A stretch of DNA of 64,000 bases from Lepidodermella squamata (taxonomy: Eukaryota > Gastrotricha). The notes below the pieces were generated by a model. That model was not told where the DNA came from and made no database searches. It worked only from the letters and a program-made list of their open reading frames with translations. The translations under genes were made by a program, and so were the position numbers. The stretch lies in assembly GCA_047495785.1 (NCBI GenBank), contig JBLDXI010000029.1, positions 186,001 to 250,000 of the forward strand, written 5' to 3'. Position 1 is the first letter of the stretch, and each line of letters starts with the position of its first letter. Positions 34,937 through 49,299 of the stretch are shown piece by piece.

Positions 34937-36433
34937 ATGAAGAAAGTGGAGCGTCGTGTCGCTGCATCTGCAAGCAGTCGCCGGAGAAAGTCCGAAGGAG
35001 CAGGCAAGAAAGTATGGCGATGTCGGTACTGCAAACGGCCGTATCTCAGCGCTCAGAGCCTGTTCTGTCACATCCAGCAATGGCATCCTGACAAGTGTCA
35101 ATATCCTTGCAACGGTTGCAAACGGAAATTTTTCTCGAAAACAGCCTTGAAAAGGCACGCCTTCATAGTTCACAGTACAGCGGAAGTAAACAAATCTTTC
35201 CACTGCGTCCCATGCGATCTTCTCCTGGAGTCGGAACAAGACTTCAGCCAGCACGCAGGGGAGAAACATTCCGCTAATTCAGATGTCACCTGCTCGTTTT
35301 GCCTAGCCGAGCTCAAATCGCCTCTTGGGAAAAATTGCCACGAGGCAGGCTGTGCGTTCCGAAGAAAACCATCGAAGTTGCAGTGCCCACACTGCCCAGG
35401 CTCGTATCGCCATTACGGCAGCCTTCATTATCACATCCGACTCTCACACCCGCAATCCGGCGATGGCGAGAAGTGCGACAAAGTTTGTACCACATGTGGG
35501 GTCTATTTTCGAGTGGAAGCCTCATTCAAGGCTCACAAATGCCTGCCTAAAGCCACTACGCCTCATTTCTGCTCGGAATGTGAGACATATTTCGGCCGAA
35601 GGGACGTCATGGTTCAGCACTATCGAAGAAAGCACCGCGATGCAATGAAGTTCAAGTGCAAAGCTTGCAACCTGAAATTTCTCTCTTTTGAAGATTTGTG
35701 TTCTCATGAGCAGCAGTCGTGCCGTAAACTTCTGCCCGACCGTATTAAGGGACCGTTTCCATGCTCAGCGTGCGACTTTGTTTGCATCAGCCGGCAAAGT
35801 CGATCCAAGCACTATGAAAATCGACACGGAGACCTTTGCACATTTGTCTGTAAAATATGTAACAAGGCGAAGCCTTCGGAGAAATCTTTGAATCAGCATG
35901 TCATTATGCATAAGCGAGCTGATAGACTCAAGCTGCCTCAATTGCTTCGGGCGAAACGTGCGCTGGAATCTCCTCATTCTGTAGCGTCCTACTCTTGCAG
36001 CGAATGTGAGGCGGAATTCTTCCGAAAAGAAGGACTGCTGAAGCACTACCGGCAGCTGCATCTGGACGCCCTCAAATTCGAATGTGCAGACTGCAGAATG
36101 CGATTTCTAGCGTCTGAAGATTTGCTCGTGCATGATCAGAAGCATTGCAAGGAGAAGGATCGCGTCAACGGGCCTTTTCCGTGCGCAGCCTGTGAATTCG
36201 TCGCCGTGAGCCTGGCCAGCCGCCTGAAACATTTCGAGAAGAAGCACAACGAATTATGCGAGTACGTCTGCGAAATTTGCAATCGGCGGAAGCAGACGCC
36301 TCGGGCTTTGAACTCCCACAAAACGGTTTCTCACTCTGTCAAGAAGGATATCATCCTTTCGAGCTTGAAGCGTGGTCACGCTTTGAAACGAGCGTCAATA
36401 CTGGTTAAACCTGCCGATGACGATTGTTCCTAA
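34937..36433 (+). CDS. C2H2 zinc-finger protein, copy 2 of 3
   Basis: Single exon from ATG 34937, 498 residues, opening with a basic stretch (MKKVERRVAASASSRRRKSE) that may act as a nuclear signal. Fingers run throughout: WRCRYCKRPY, YPCNGCKRKF, FHCVPCDLLL, VTCSFCLAEL, HFCSECETYFGRRDVMVQHY, FKCKACNLKF. It shares the family blocks GPFPCSACDFVCISR and LCTFVCKICNKAKPS with copies 1 and 3, in the same order, so the three are paralogues with the same finger layout. A polyadenylation signal AATAAA lies at about 36496. The sister genes are on the opposite strand and ~9-10 kb away on each side. Absence of introns in all three is notable among intron-containing neighbours. Confidence 0.9.
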   Translation: MKKVERRVAASASSRRRKSEGAGKKVWRCRYCKRPYLSAQSLFCHIQQWHPDKCQYPCNGCKRKFFSKTALKRHAFIVHSTAEVNKSFHCVPCDLLLESEQDFSQHAGEKHSANSDVTCSFCLAELKSPLGKNCHEAGCAFRRKPSKLQCPHCPGSYRHYGSLHYHIRLSHPQSGDGEKCDKVCTTCGVYFRVEASFKAHKCLPKATTPHFCSECETYFGRRDVMVQHYRRKHRDAMKFKCKACNLKFLSFEDLCSHEQQSCRKLLPDRIKGPFPCSACDFVCISRQSRSKHYENRHGDLCTFVCKICNKAKPSEKSLNQHVIMHKRADRLKLPQLLRAKRALESPHSVASYSCSECEAEFFRKEGLLKHYRQLHLDALKFECADCRMRFLASEDLLVHDQKHCKEKDRVNGPFPCAACEFVAVSLASRLKHFEKKHNELCEYVCEICNRRKQTPRALNSHKTVSHSVKKDIILSSLKRGHALKRASILVKPADDDCS

Positions 36434-36509
36434 ATGTTTCTTACCGTTCGTTGTATGAGCTGATTTTCAATGATAATTCTTGCAGTTTTTCAAAATAAAT
36501 TGGGATCAA

Positions 36510-37127
36510 CTACTTTACTGATTTGTTGAAAAAAGCTGTAAAAATGGCGATTATTCCGATGCGGCAAGCATACTCCTTATTACTGGTATGACAAAGATTG
36601 CTCTGAATTTCAACTGCACATCATAACCCGATACGGAGATACGGAAGATCGTTGCAGGTGTCATGGGGAAGGACATAGGGCCTCATTCGGAAACTTACGG
36701 TATTTATTAAACTCATAACTGTTTCTTGATGATGATGGCTTTCCACCCAATTCAGGGTTTCGCCGCTTCCACAACGGAAGCACGCCTCCGTAGATTCGAC
36801 TTTATTCTTGTTATAAAGAAGAAATTCCAGATCGTCGGCGTATTCGAGCTCTCTAAGGCGTTTAGTCGTTGGGGGCAAGACACATCGGAGTTCTCTCAGG
36901 CTAGCTTCAAGAATAGGATACGATGAATAGGACAGGGATCTGGGCGTCTCCTTGCGGCGATCCCACTCGCGTTGATACAGTTTCGCACATTGTCTACGCA
37001 CATTGTCTACGACAAGCAGCATCCCGAATTGCACCCAAGTCATTCTTTTTTCTTCACCACTCACGTTTTTATGGATTAGCTTTGAATTTGAAACAGAATC
37101 AAACAATTGTTCCTTTTCTACCTCCAT
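36510..37127 (-). CDS. Orphan protein of about 173 residues, two exons
   Basis: Exon 36699-37127 from ATG 37127 (MEVEKEQLFDSVSNSKLIHK) joins exon 36510-36602 in phase 0 through a GTAAGT donor and ATTCAG acceptor. The body is charged and helical (MTWVQFGMLLVVDNVRRQC, then REWDRRKETPRSLS). A small Cys/His-rich stretch, CFRCGSGETLNWVESHHH, could bind metal but matches no motif I know. No signal peptide; the second exon ends with a hydrophobic patch (GIIAIFTAFF). The gene is convergent with the zinc-finger gene, with only 76 bp between stops. Without the second exon the frame would run to 36621. Function unknown. Confidence 0.5.
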
Positions 37128-40418
<3,291 letters not shown>

Positions 40419-40600
40419 AAAGCTACATCTTCAACCTGAATTTGCGTTATGACCAAAACTCAGAACAGTTTAACTGATGATGACAGCAAATTTTTTAGTA
40501 AATGAAAAACTGTAATATTGAATGTATGTATTGAATGGCTTGAACTAGTACTATGTATCGCATTCTTAGTAGTTATACTTGTTTAATTATTGCATAGCAT

Positions 40601-41370
40601 AATTATTCTTGGGACTAATACTGTATGGACTAGACACCAGCCACTAGGAAAAAAATCAATAATTTCGATGCGAGAAAATCGCATGAAAAAATGTTTTTTT
40701 CACCGATTTTTACGCACCATTTTTACGCTAAAATAGGAAAGGTTTGAAGAGAATACCGTATGGGCATGCCATGCCGATAGATAAAGACTTAATTTTTACG
40801 AATATCGATAGCTCAGGTCACGATCTTTGTAACAGTGCCAAGTTTGAAATTTTACGACTGTGCTACAATTTTATTTAGAATTCTATACGGAAATTGTCAT
40901 TTTTAAGAGAATAAAGAAATTGCAAAAAATTATTGAATGAGTCATGAATATTCTCTTCTATTTCTTCTGAATAAATCAGCGTGAAAAATTCGGTCATATT
41001 TTTAGAAAGCTTCACTCATACTGTTAGTAACATCAATTTAGCTAAGTAGATTCAGCACCCATCAGGTCATGTTCATACCGTTGCCAAGGTCCTCTCATGT
41101 AGAATTCAGTTGTGTAAATTTCAACACAATCCAATGTAAAGGTAAGGTGTGATACGGTACCAACGGGAAGGGACTCCGATTTCTCTCCATTTAATGGGCG
41201 CATGCGTAGAAAAGACTCGTTTAGAACGTCAATTTACGATTTTTTTTCTCGCGATTTTTGCATGACTTTACGACCAAGATTTTTTGGACGGTTTTTTGCG
41301 TCCAGCAGGATTTTAATGGAGAGATGCTAGCAGTGTCGAGTCCATAGAGTGTTAGTCCCAAATAATTATT
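40601..41370. mobile_element. MITE of about 770 bp (TGGGACTAAYACTSTATGGACT arms)
   Basis: AATTATTCTTGGGACTAATA at the left and its inverted mate (TTAGTCCCAAATAATTATT) at the right give arms of about 45 bp, continuing through ATGGACT(A/C)GACAC. The interior holds further short inverted segments (CGCGATTTTTGCATGA against GCATGAAAAAATG). No transposase was seen. Confidence 0.65.
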
Positions 41371-41451
41371 GCATTCAAGTCGACTTTAACGGACGATTTT
41401 TTTCCGAAATCAAGTTTTATTGCCAGGTAATGACGACTTCGAACATACCTG

Positions 41452-41528
41452 GCCGTCTATATAATAAAGCTGGCTTTATCGATTAGAGTTGACTTGATCA
41501 TAAAGACAGCTTCGAAAATAACCCCCTT
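41452..41528 (-). repeat. Dispersed repeat, copy 2
   Basis: This is the inverted mate of 18907-18983. It shares AAGCTGTCTTTATGA and GGTTATTTTCGAAGCTG when read on the minus strand. It adjoins the MITE at 40601-41370 and may be part of a composite repeat. Confidence 0.6.
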
Positions 41529-41718
41529 TGTTTTTTCAGTTTTTTGGCACTGCAAGAAAATTCTGCTTGCTTTATTCATTTCTCGATTTTGAAAATCAAA
41601 CACAGGCAATTGTTATGAAATAATGAGCTTTAAAACGGGAGAAAAAACCAGGATTGATAATAAATACAAGGAAAGCTTTCAAGGTTAATTGATAATTGAT
41701 ACGGACGTGCAATCAATC

Positions 41719-43318
41719 TCACGTCCTCCAAGGCGTGATTCGGAAGGTGGCCCAAACTTGTGGAACCTGCGAAGAAGAGGCATCAATCAACGCCAGAGAT
41801 GCGACGTGAGTCTCCTGTTTCGGCTCAGCCTCGGTCAGCTTACGATTCCGATTCGCACGTCTCACCCTCCGAATGATGAGCGTCGCAACAGAGCCGACAA
41901 ATACCATGAACACGAAAACAGACACAGAGGCAGTTAGCCATAGGTAGGTCGGGGTGGAAATGAGTACGAACAACGGATCACACGAGTCGACAGTGATTTG
42001 ACTGTCGTCATCAACATGTAGCTGCAAATCATTATCCAAAGGTTGGTTCGAGGTGATGCGGACACAAGTCGCACTTTCACGGAACGGGCAGTGGTAGCAA
42101 GTCAACCCAGGCTTACATACGGCGATCTTCGCGCTCAAAGTCGCCGAGTCCAGATCAATGTCGCAAGCCTCGCCGCATTCTCGCACTTCGGAGACAACAG
42201 ATGACGGCAGGCACCGTGTCTCAGTTTGGAATGGCGAAGGCCTCGTAACCGACTGATCGCCAATTCTCACGGTCTCCGGCCTTTTCACCCTGAGCAATAT
42301 CGACTCGTAATAGTCGTCGCCTCTGCCCCGCCTTTTCACCGTAACATTCACATTCGGGACCACAATTGACGCTTGGATGAATTTGTTGGCCGCATCACAC
42401 TGGCATTTCCTTTCGTGGCATTTCGCGATCGATAACTGACTCGATTTTTTGTTGTAATTGATCGGAACCATCTGGTGGTAAGCTCGGTATTGAGCCACGT
42501 TGCATTCGAAAGAGTTGGCGCACACTTCGCCGATTCCGATCAGTTGGCATGAACCCGTTGTAACGTTAGTCTGGGCGTTGAAGTTTGTTTTCCAGATAAA
42601 GCCAGGTGAGCATTGGCAACGGCGATACGGGTGAGCTGGTAAACAGGCCAGGCGTTGTGACACATCGCAGGATGCTGAAGAAGCGATTCTCTCCCCACAC
42701 CTTTCACCAAATGTCCTTCTGCCTAATGAGTCGACGCACCTTCCGTTATCGTCCTGAAAATCACGAATTTGGATAGATCATTATAACGATATGTAAAAAA
42801 GCTTACAATAGTCGTCATGCTACATTTGACTAGGGCAGATTTAATTTCGCAAATCGCTCCCTCTGGCAGCATCAGGACTTCATCACCGTCTGGATTCGTC
42901 ACTCCTTTCGGCCCAACCAAACACTTTTGGCCCAGCTTCGCGATTGGCCGGCAGTCTGCCCACGGCGACCACGTATCGTTAGCTGCCTGGGCTGATCTTG
43001 GCAGAAATTGGCGGAACCCGTCGAGACAGAGACAAACCCCACTGTTGGCACCACCGCATGGCTTTTGGACCGGGTAACAACGTGCATTACGACCGCATTC
43101 TGGTTCGATGGCTGCCGGATCGCAAACTAGAAAAGTATGAAATGCGATTACAACACAACGAAAAAATGTAGGAATAGCAGCAAAATTTTGCCTCTGGGGC
43201 AAGAGTACTCGAACGTCTAATATATTGACTCACTTGATCCGAGCTGTTTTGGCAAGGCGTTAATTTGACTCGTTATGGCCGATAGTAAGAAAAGCTTAGC
43301 GACCGTTAGTGCGACCAT
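41719..43318 (-). CDS. Cys-rich (EB-module-like) single-pass membrane protein
   Basis: Exons 43234-43318, 42807-43126 and 41719-42753 give 479 residues. Signal peptide MVALTVAKLFLLSAITSQI, then an ectodomain with about 30 Cys in EB/EGF-like spacing (CDPAAIEPECGRNARC, GVCLCLDGFRQF, CQCSPGFIW). A dibasic-rich stretch VKRRGRGDD lies mid-protein. One transmembrane segment (ASVSVFVFMVFVGSVATLII) is followed by RRVRRANRNRK and a short cytoplasmic tail of ~45 residues. Such architectures occur in ecdysozoan surface receptors and adhesion proteins; no ligand can be named. The first exon is only 85 bp with a 107 bp intron. A GC-rich island with CGCAAACACG motifs lies just upstream (43370-43835) and may be its promoter. 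Confidence 0.8.
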
Positions 43319-44600
43319 TGATCGAATCACGATATCATTGTATCATATAACTGAAACCGAGCCGCTATGCCCTGCTGAAAAATCCCGCCGCATCGAGTCA
43401 GTCTTGGACCGCCGCATTCAGCCATGCGTATTGCCTCGCATGTGTGTTTGAGTGGGTTCAAAATGCCGGTGTTACATACACATGCTCGCGCATCGGCCTG
43501 GCGCGTTATTCGTGTAGTAGCGGCCATCGCGCTCTTAATCGCAATGTGATATGCGCCGCGGCCGTGATGGCTCGAACAATAAAAAGCGGGGCGCGGCCTG
43601 GGCGCTCTCCACCGTCGCGTATAATGGCGCGCGACAATGCGCGGCCGCGTGTTTTTTGCCGCGCATTGTGCCGCCGAGTGGCTATCATCACGCGCAAACA
43701 CGGCGGCTGCGTTTCGCACGCTTGTTTGTGCTGTTCGCATGATATCGCAGGCCGAGCAATTACGCAGAAGCAACACATCACCGCATACGTGCAACGCTCG
43801 ACTTGATTTCGTGAATGATGCAACTGCAACGGTGTCTGGCAGGTAAAATCCGTCATTTCCTCGCAATTAAATTAAAATGTGCTAATGAGTCAAGGAATTC
43901 TCAGTTGAAGTGAAAATGAGTGATAAGTGGGGTTTGGCGTATTTTCTGTATTTTCCAGCAAATGGCAAAACTTGTATTGACTTGAAGAGGGACGATTATT
44001 GGATTCCTAGTTATCTTACTCAGCAGTCTTTCTTGAGAATTTTGAATTTTCTAATTTCAGACCTCTAGGATGCTCCCATCCTCATCCTCCTTAAAACACG
44101 GAAAACCCCAGAGATGCCCTGGAATGTGTCATTGATTCAGGTTGTCCCACAGACATCAGCTTGATCCAACAAAATAAAACATACAGCGAGATTCCTCACC
44201 TCAGATTACCCTTGAAAATGTTGATAGCGCAAAAATTAAATTACATCTGAATTTAATGGGCGACGGATTTTTCATAATACTTACTGAAAACTCAAATGTT
44301 TTATGATTGCATATTTCTTTAAATTATAAATTTTCACCCCTTAACTTAGAAGCCCATTTCCTCGGCAACTCTGATGAATATCAACCTATTTTTCAAATCA
44401 ATCGACCGCTCGTTAATTGATATTGAAAGCGGCATCAAAATCGCACTTATCACTTATTTTCGGTCAAATACCGTTTAGCTTTTGTATATCTCGAAAACAT
44501 GAACATGTTCAAATCTGGGTTGACGCTTTTTATTTTCACGCTTATTCATGGGATCTTTACAAAGGTCTGAATTATGTCAAAACCGGGCGCCAGGGAGATA
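43319..44600. other. GC-rich island and spacer
   Basis: From about 43370 to 43835 the DNA is strongly GC- and CpG-rich with GCGCAAACACGG, TTGTTTGTGC and similar strings. Overlapping frames on both strands here reflect base composition. The remainder to 44600 is AT-rich 3' flank of the third zinc-finger gene. Confidence 0.45.
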
Positions 44601-45923
44601 TCAGCTCATTCCTAGATGCACAGTCGAAACGTGGGCCAGGAGAGCCCTGCGAGTTAACGTTCGTGCCTTGCAAATTTCACACACATAGTCGCATAGCTCG
44701 TTGTGAACTCTCGCGAAATGCCTCAACCGTCCCCTGGAGCTCCGAGATACAAATTCGCAGGCTGAACACTTGAAGAGAGGGCCAGGATCGCGTTTAGAAC
44801 AACGCAGCTCGCCGTGAGAAGCAAGGTCACCGGATGTCAAAAACTTCAATTTACACGTGCTACATTGAAATTTGAGTTGATCCGAATGCCTTCGCCGATA
44901 ATGCTTCATGATATAATCCCTGCGATGGAAGTTTGCATTGCACACAAGACAAGAGTAAGTCGATTTCCTAATAGCACGCTCTGGCTTAGTTCCACCTGCT
45001 TTCAGCTCGGGGTGGCTGGTAAAGATGTGCTTATCCAAAGTCATTTGCGTCATCTTGGGGCGTTTGCAGATATCGCAGACATACTTGCATAATTTTGGGT
45101 GGAGCTTTTCGAAGTGGCCAACCAGAGTAGGTCTACTCCTACAAATCACATTGCAGGCAGAACATGGAAATGGCCCCATTGAAGGTAACTGTCGACATGT
45201 CAGCTGCTCATGGCAAGCTAAATCATCGGAGGTCAGGAATCCAAGTTTGCAGTACTGGCACATGACTTTCAGCACGGTCGGGTGGAGCTGCCGCAAGTGT
45301 ACAAGTAAAGCCCGCTTGCTTCTCAACAGACTGTCGCATTCACTACAGACGGAATCAGCCAGCTTGGTGCGACACTTGTGATACTTGTGCGACGCAACTC
45401 TCCAAAAGCGCTTCCCGCAAGTTCGGCAAACAATTTTCGCCTTGCCATTCTTTTCGGGATGCAATATTTGAATGTGGCAAAGTAATTTGTGAATGCTGGT
45501 GAGATATTCAGGACAGAACATGCATCCGAAGGGGGTGGCTCTTAGCTTTTGCTGCTTGCATCCCCATTCGTGGTTGTTTCTTGACTGAGTTGATTTCAGT
45601 TCGATGGCGCAAAACCGACATGTAACATCGGATTTCCCCGAGTGGATCGCTTTGAAATGTTCATCAAAGCTGGTGTCAGAAGAAAAGGTCTCATCGCATG
45701 GAACACAGTGATATGACGGGTTGAGCGTTTCTTTGTTATGATTACGGCTGTGGTGCTGGCCCAAAGATCTGCTTGAAGTTAAGCGTTGGGGACAGATGCC
45801 GCACTGAAACTCGCATTTTTCAGGATGTTTGCCCTGAACGTGCAGCAAGTGACCACTCGGGGACGTGTATGATTTTGAACAGAAACTGCAATTGAACGGC
45901 GGCTGCTTCTTATTTCGGCTCAT
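44601..45923 (-). CDS. C2H2 zinc-finger protein, copy 3 of 3
   Basis: Intronless frame from ATG 45923, 440 residues (MSRNKKQPPFNCSFCSKSYT). The frame is open 17 codons upstream but without another ATG. Fingers follow the same order as in copies 1 and 2: FQCGICPQRL, YHCVPCDETF, VTCRFCAIEL, FGCMFCPEYL, SVCSECDSLL, VMCQYCKLGF, GPFPCSACNVICRS, LCKYVCDICKRPK, and a second cycle ending LCDYVCEICKARTLTRRALL. It is shorter than its sisters by about 40-60 residues. Nuclear nucleic-acid binding is likely but the non-canonical linkers leave the target open. Confidence 0.88.
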   Translation of the reverse strand: MSRNKKQPPFNCSFCSKSYTSPSGHLLHVQGKHPEKCEFQCGICPQRLTSSRSLGQHHSRNHNKETLNPSYHCVPCDETFSSDTSFDEHFKAIHSGKSDVTCRFCAIELKSTQSRNNHEWGCKQQKLRATPFGCMFCPEYLTSIHKLLCHIQILHPEKNGKAKIVCRTCGKRFWRVASHKYHKCRTKLADSVCSECDSLLRSKRALLVHLRQLHPTVLKVMCQYCKLGFLTSDDLACHEQLTCRQLPSMGPFPCSACNVICRSRPTLVGHFEKLHPKLCKYVCDICKRPKMTQMTLDKHIFTSHPELKAGGTKPERAIRKSTYSCLVCNANFHRRDYIMKHYRRRHSDQLKFQCSTCKLKFLTSGDLASHGELRCSKRDPGPLFKCSACEFVSRSSRGRLRHFARVHNELCDYVCEICKARTLTRRALLAHVSTVHLGMS

Positions 45924-47410
45924 ATTTACAGTCGCGGATGAGTTAGAAGTTAGAAGAGCAAGTCGCTTCGACAATTCTATTATTTTATCTAGATAAGAGA
46001 ACCTAAAAACAACAACTCTGACTAATGATGATGGAAAACATAAAACATTACAACAAAGTTAAAATCCGTGAATGTTTTAGTCGCTTCAGTAAAGACTGCT
46101 GGTAGAACTTCAGTGCTCAGTGATTCTGAATTGAAAATTCGCACCTCTACAATGTACGCCGCCGGTGCACTAATGTGCCCAAAGGGTTGCGCACTCCTTC
46201 AAGTTCTGCTCTTTCAGCGATAATGAGAAACTCATTCTAAATCTAAATTCAAATGTATTTGTTCATTAGTCATTATTGGTCGATTTCATTTCAATTTGAT
46301 CTAATAGGGTTAAGGTAACCTAAATCTGCATAAAAAATGTCCACATTTGTCAAACGCTTGTCTCTCCATAATCATGGGGTTCTCACATTTTGACCATGAA
46401 CAGTCAGAAGTATTTTCAATGTTTTTCTTATTATTACCCATTCAAGCCTCAATTTTAAGCCACGATGTATCTACCTCACACTTTTTCTCTATTGACCACG
46501 TTCTTCGGCGTGTTTCGAAGTACAATTCCCGAAATCGCCAATAATGAGCGAGTATGCAGTTTATGTTCAGAAGTGAAGCTTTTATGCAGATTTATGCGGC
46601 ACCCTCGAGCGATTTTAAATTTTTGCCTTTTTGACTTTGAGCAAGGATGGCTAAAGGTGGGGAATAGGCTCATGAGATTTTGTGAGCTTACTAGAATGGG
46701 TTCTGACTGTTCATGGTCAAAATTTGAGCCCGGAGAACCTCATGGTGATAGAGTGACTATAGGTGACTATAGAGTGACTATAAGCGTTTGACAAAAGTGG
46801 ACATTTTTTATGCAGAATTAGGTAACCTTACCGTAGTGGCAAATAGTGGAGGTCCCTTTATTTACGCATAGTCTCAAATCGATTCCGTCAATGTTTTGAT
46901 TTATTGAATATCCCATTTTCAATTATTTGCATAACAAACAAAGCATAACAAACAACATGCAGTGCTTCCGTGAAAGTGAAGACACGAATCACAGAGTTTG
47001 AAGCAAGAAAAACACAAGATATAAGCTTTAATGGTGAGCAGTGTAATGACACGATTAATCCTGCATCTCAATGCATTTAAAAATCTCTGCCTGATGACTT
47101 TAGCTTTTCGTGTCTAGAAATCTCTTGCTGCAGCCTCTCGCCTACTTCACACCAAAGACAGGCGTTTGCTGATGAATCTTTACCACGTCATTTCCTACAG
47201 CAACGGAAACCAAAGTGAAACTATGCATTTTTTGTCGACATGTCGGCAAAGAAACACGAGTTAAAAACCTTGGAAGACGTAGGAAGTACCCATTGACCTT
47301 AGGAAGTACGTTTGAGGTGTTCAGATTCATCCAACATTAGCTAGAAAAAGTCATGCAAGCCTCTTCATTCATTTTTCAGCAAGCAGCAGAATATAAGCTA
47401 ATTCATTGAA
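45924..47410. other. Spacer with TA-flanked MITE
   Basis: Nearly 1.5 kb between divergent genes (zinc finger on minus, papain-family gene 2 on plus). About a third is the MITE at 46313-46828. Just before the ATG at 47411 lies ATTTTTCAG (47371-47379), a possible 5' UTR or trans-splice acceptor. No other gene seen. Confidence 0.45.
46313..46828. mobile_element. TA-flanked MITE (AGGTAACCTAAATCTGCATA ends)
   Basis: The left arm reads AGGTAACCTAAATCTGCATA and continues through AAAAAATGTCCACATTTGTC. The right arm is its inverted copy, with TA on both sides. A second inner pair (TTTTGACCATGAACAGTCAG and mate) is also inverted, so the element can fold twice. 516 bp; frames inside are noncoding in appearance. 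Confidence 0.8.
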
Positions 47411-49240
47411 ATGTTGTTCGCTCTGTTTACGCTGCTGCTGATCCCAGCCATAGCAGCTCAATCAATTTATCAATGTGATGAAGCCTCCTGGAGTCGGTTC
47501 AAGCTTACGTTCGGTAAACGGTATTCAGCCTCTGTCGATGCTAGCCGGCGGGCGTCATTTTGTGCGAATGTAGCTCGAATCAATGCCCATAACGCACAGT
47601 ATGGATCGAGATTCATCTACCGTCTACAAGTGTTTGGATCAGCTGATTCAAATTTCACGGACCCCGCTGTATTACAAGATATTCTAGGTTTCAAATCAGG
47701 CACATACGCCAAGTCCCCGGTTAGTCTAGGGGACGCACTTGCACCTGAATCGAAAGACTGGCGATCTGAGGGCAAAGTGACGCCAGTTAGGTACCAAGGA
47801 AACTGCGCTTCTTCATGGGCTTTTGCAGCCTTGGGTATGTTTCCAACCCCGATACTTAACGAAGAATGTTTCACGATCATGATCTTTTTTCCTATCATTA
47901 TTACTCATTGCAGGTGCCGTCGAATCCATGATGCTTATACAAAGCAACGTGACCGCGGATTTATCAGAGCAGGAGCTCGTCGATTGCGGTGAGGCATCAG
48001 GAAATTCTGCTTGTCGAGGCGGCTCGCCAGCCGGGGCGTTTGATTACTTGTCCGAACATGGGGTGATGTATGAGACTTCGTATCCGTATATGACGCGAGA
48101 GAGCTATTGTTATCGCAACTATTCAAGAACTACGGTGCTAAGCGAAGTCACTACTGCTTCTGTGGCCGACGAATCTGAGTTGAAGAGGGTGATTGCTCAA
48201 GTTGGGCCTGTAACTGTCGCTATCCATGCATCTTTCAACTTTTTGAATATCATGAGTGGAGAGACGGGTGTGTTCAACGAGGACTTCCTTTGCGCTGGGA
48301 AGCAGCCGAATCACGCCGTTCTTGTTGTTGGCTACGGAACTGATCCGACAACTCGCCAGCAGTACTGGATTATAAAAAACAGTTGGGGACCGGGCTGGGC
48401 TGACGGCGGCTACGTCAAATTCGCCAGGGGGTCAAACCTGTGCAATATTACCTACGAAATGGTTGTACCCATGGTACGTTCAGGTCCCTATAAAAACAGT
48501 TTTAAATATAAGGATTTTTATAGATTGACCTAGCGCCTGCAGACTCAAATTCCGTACCCGTTCAGCCTGCTGTCAGACCCGCATTGTCCTCAACTGATAC
48601 AGCTGGAAACAATGATGGAGTATTTATGGGGAATCTTCTGGCTATGCTGGCCGCGACAGCTCGAGCTGCAGACGCAAAATCGAAGCCAATGGCGCAAATT
48701 AGTCTAGCCTACTCTACAGTCGAATCAGTCACTCGTTCCTTAATCAGCCCCAACGACCAGTGCCGTTACATTGTCAACATGCTAGAGTCCACGAACGCGC
48801 CAGGTGACGGCAGGTGGTTTTGTGCAGTTGGCACGAACCTGACATTTTCATCAGATTCCAATAGAACGATGTACATACCACCGAAATCCGCAGCCTCGCC
48901 GGCTTTCATGATCGTGCAGCAAAATTGCCTTTCATCTGATGTGAGTGAAGTGTCTCTGCCTAGTGTCGCATCTTCGACGAGCAATAATTACCGCATTATC
49001 GCTTCGGACCCCAACTACTGCCCATGTCAGTCTCAAGTAATGGTTAGCGCAACGCCGACACTCAGTAGGCAAATCGTGCCCTATGCTCCGACTATCGCTG
49101 CTGCTTTGAAACAGTACGGTGGCCAGTGGACAGTAGTGACGGGCAATATTTCTGCGATTTACACGGTTTACACGCCACCTTATTACGTGTGGATGAAGGA
49201 TCTATATGACGTTGCCAGTATTCTGCATGCTGAGTGCTGA
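47411..49240 (+). CDS. Papain-family (C1A) homologue with Cys-to-Ser active site and the same C-terminal domain, copy 2
   Basis: Exons 47411-47834, 47914-48473 and 48524-49240 give 566 residues. Signal peptide [17 protein letters not shown]29-like propeptide, then the protease fold with the same intron positions and phases as copy 1. The active-site block reads NCASSWAFA: residue 135 is Ser (TCA) where copy 1 has catalytic Cys in CGSCWAFA, and Gly is Ala. His ([11 protein letters not shown]) and Asn ([13 protein letters not shown]) remain. So it is either a proteolytically dead homologue or, as in silicateins, a Ser-based variant. The C-terminal domain keeps four Cys (NDQC, RWFCAVG, QQNC, final C) and YVW near the end. 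The linker lacks the Pro/Thr runs of copy 1. The open frame and conservation suggest a functional product. Confidence 0.88.
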
Positions 49241-49299
49241 AAGACACAGATACAGCCAGATAGTGACTGTTAAATCAACCTTAATTATTCCTGAACATA

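Larger units (their letters stand above)
40419..41718. other. Spacer with MITE and dispersed repeat
   Basis: 1.3 kb between convergent genes (papain-family gene 1 and the EB-type gene). Most of it is the inverted-repeat element at about 40601-41370 plus a dispersed repeat copy (41452-41528). No gene. Confidence 0.5.

Noticed and set aside
43327-43866. Overlapping frames of 60-180 codons on both strands
   Set aside because: They lie in a GC-rich island where stop codons are rare. No signal, domain or splice partner supports coding.
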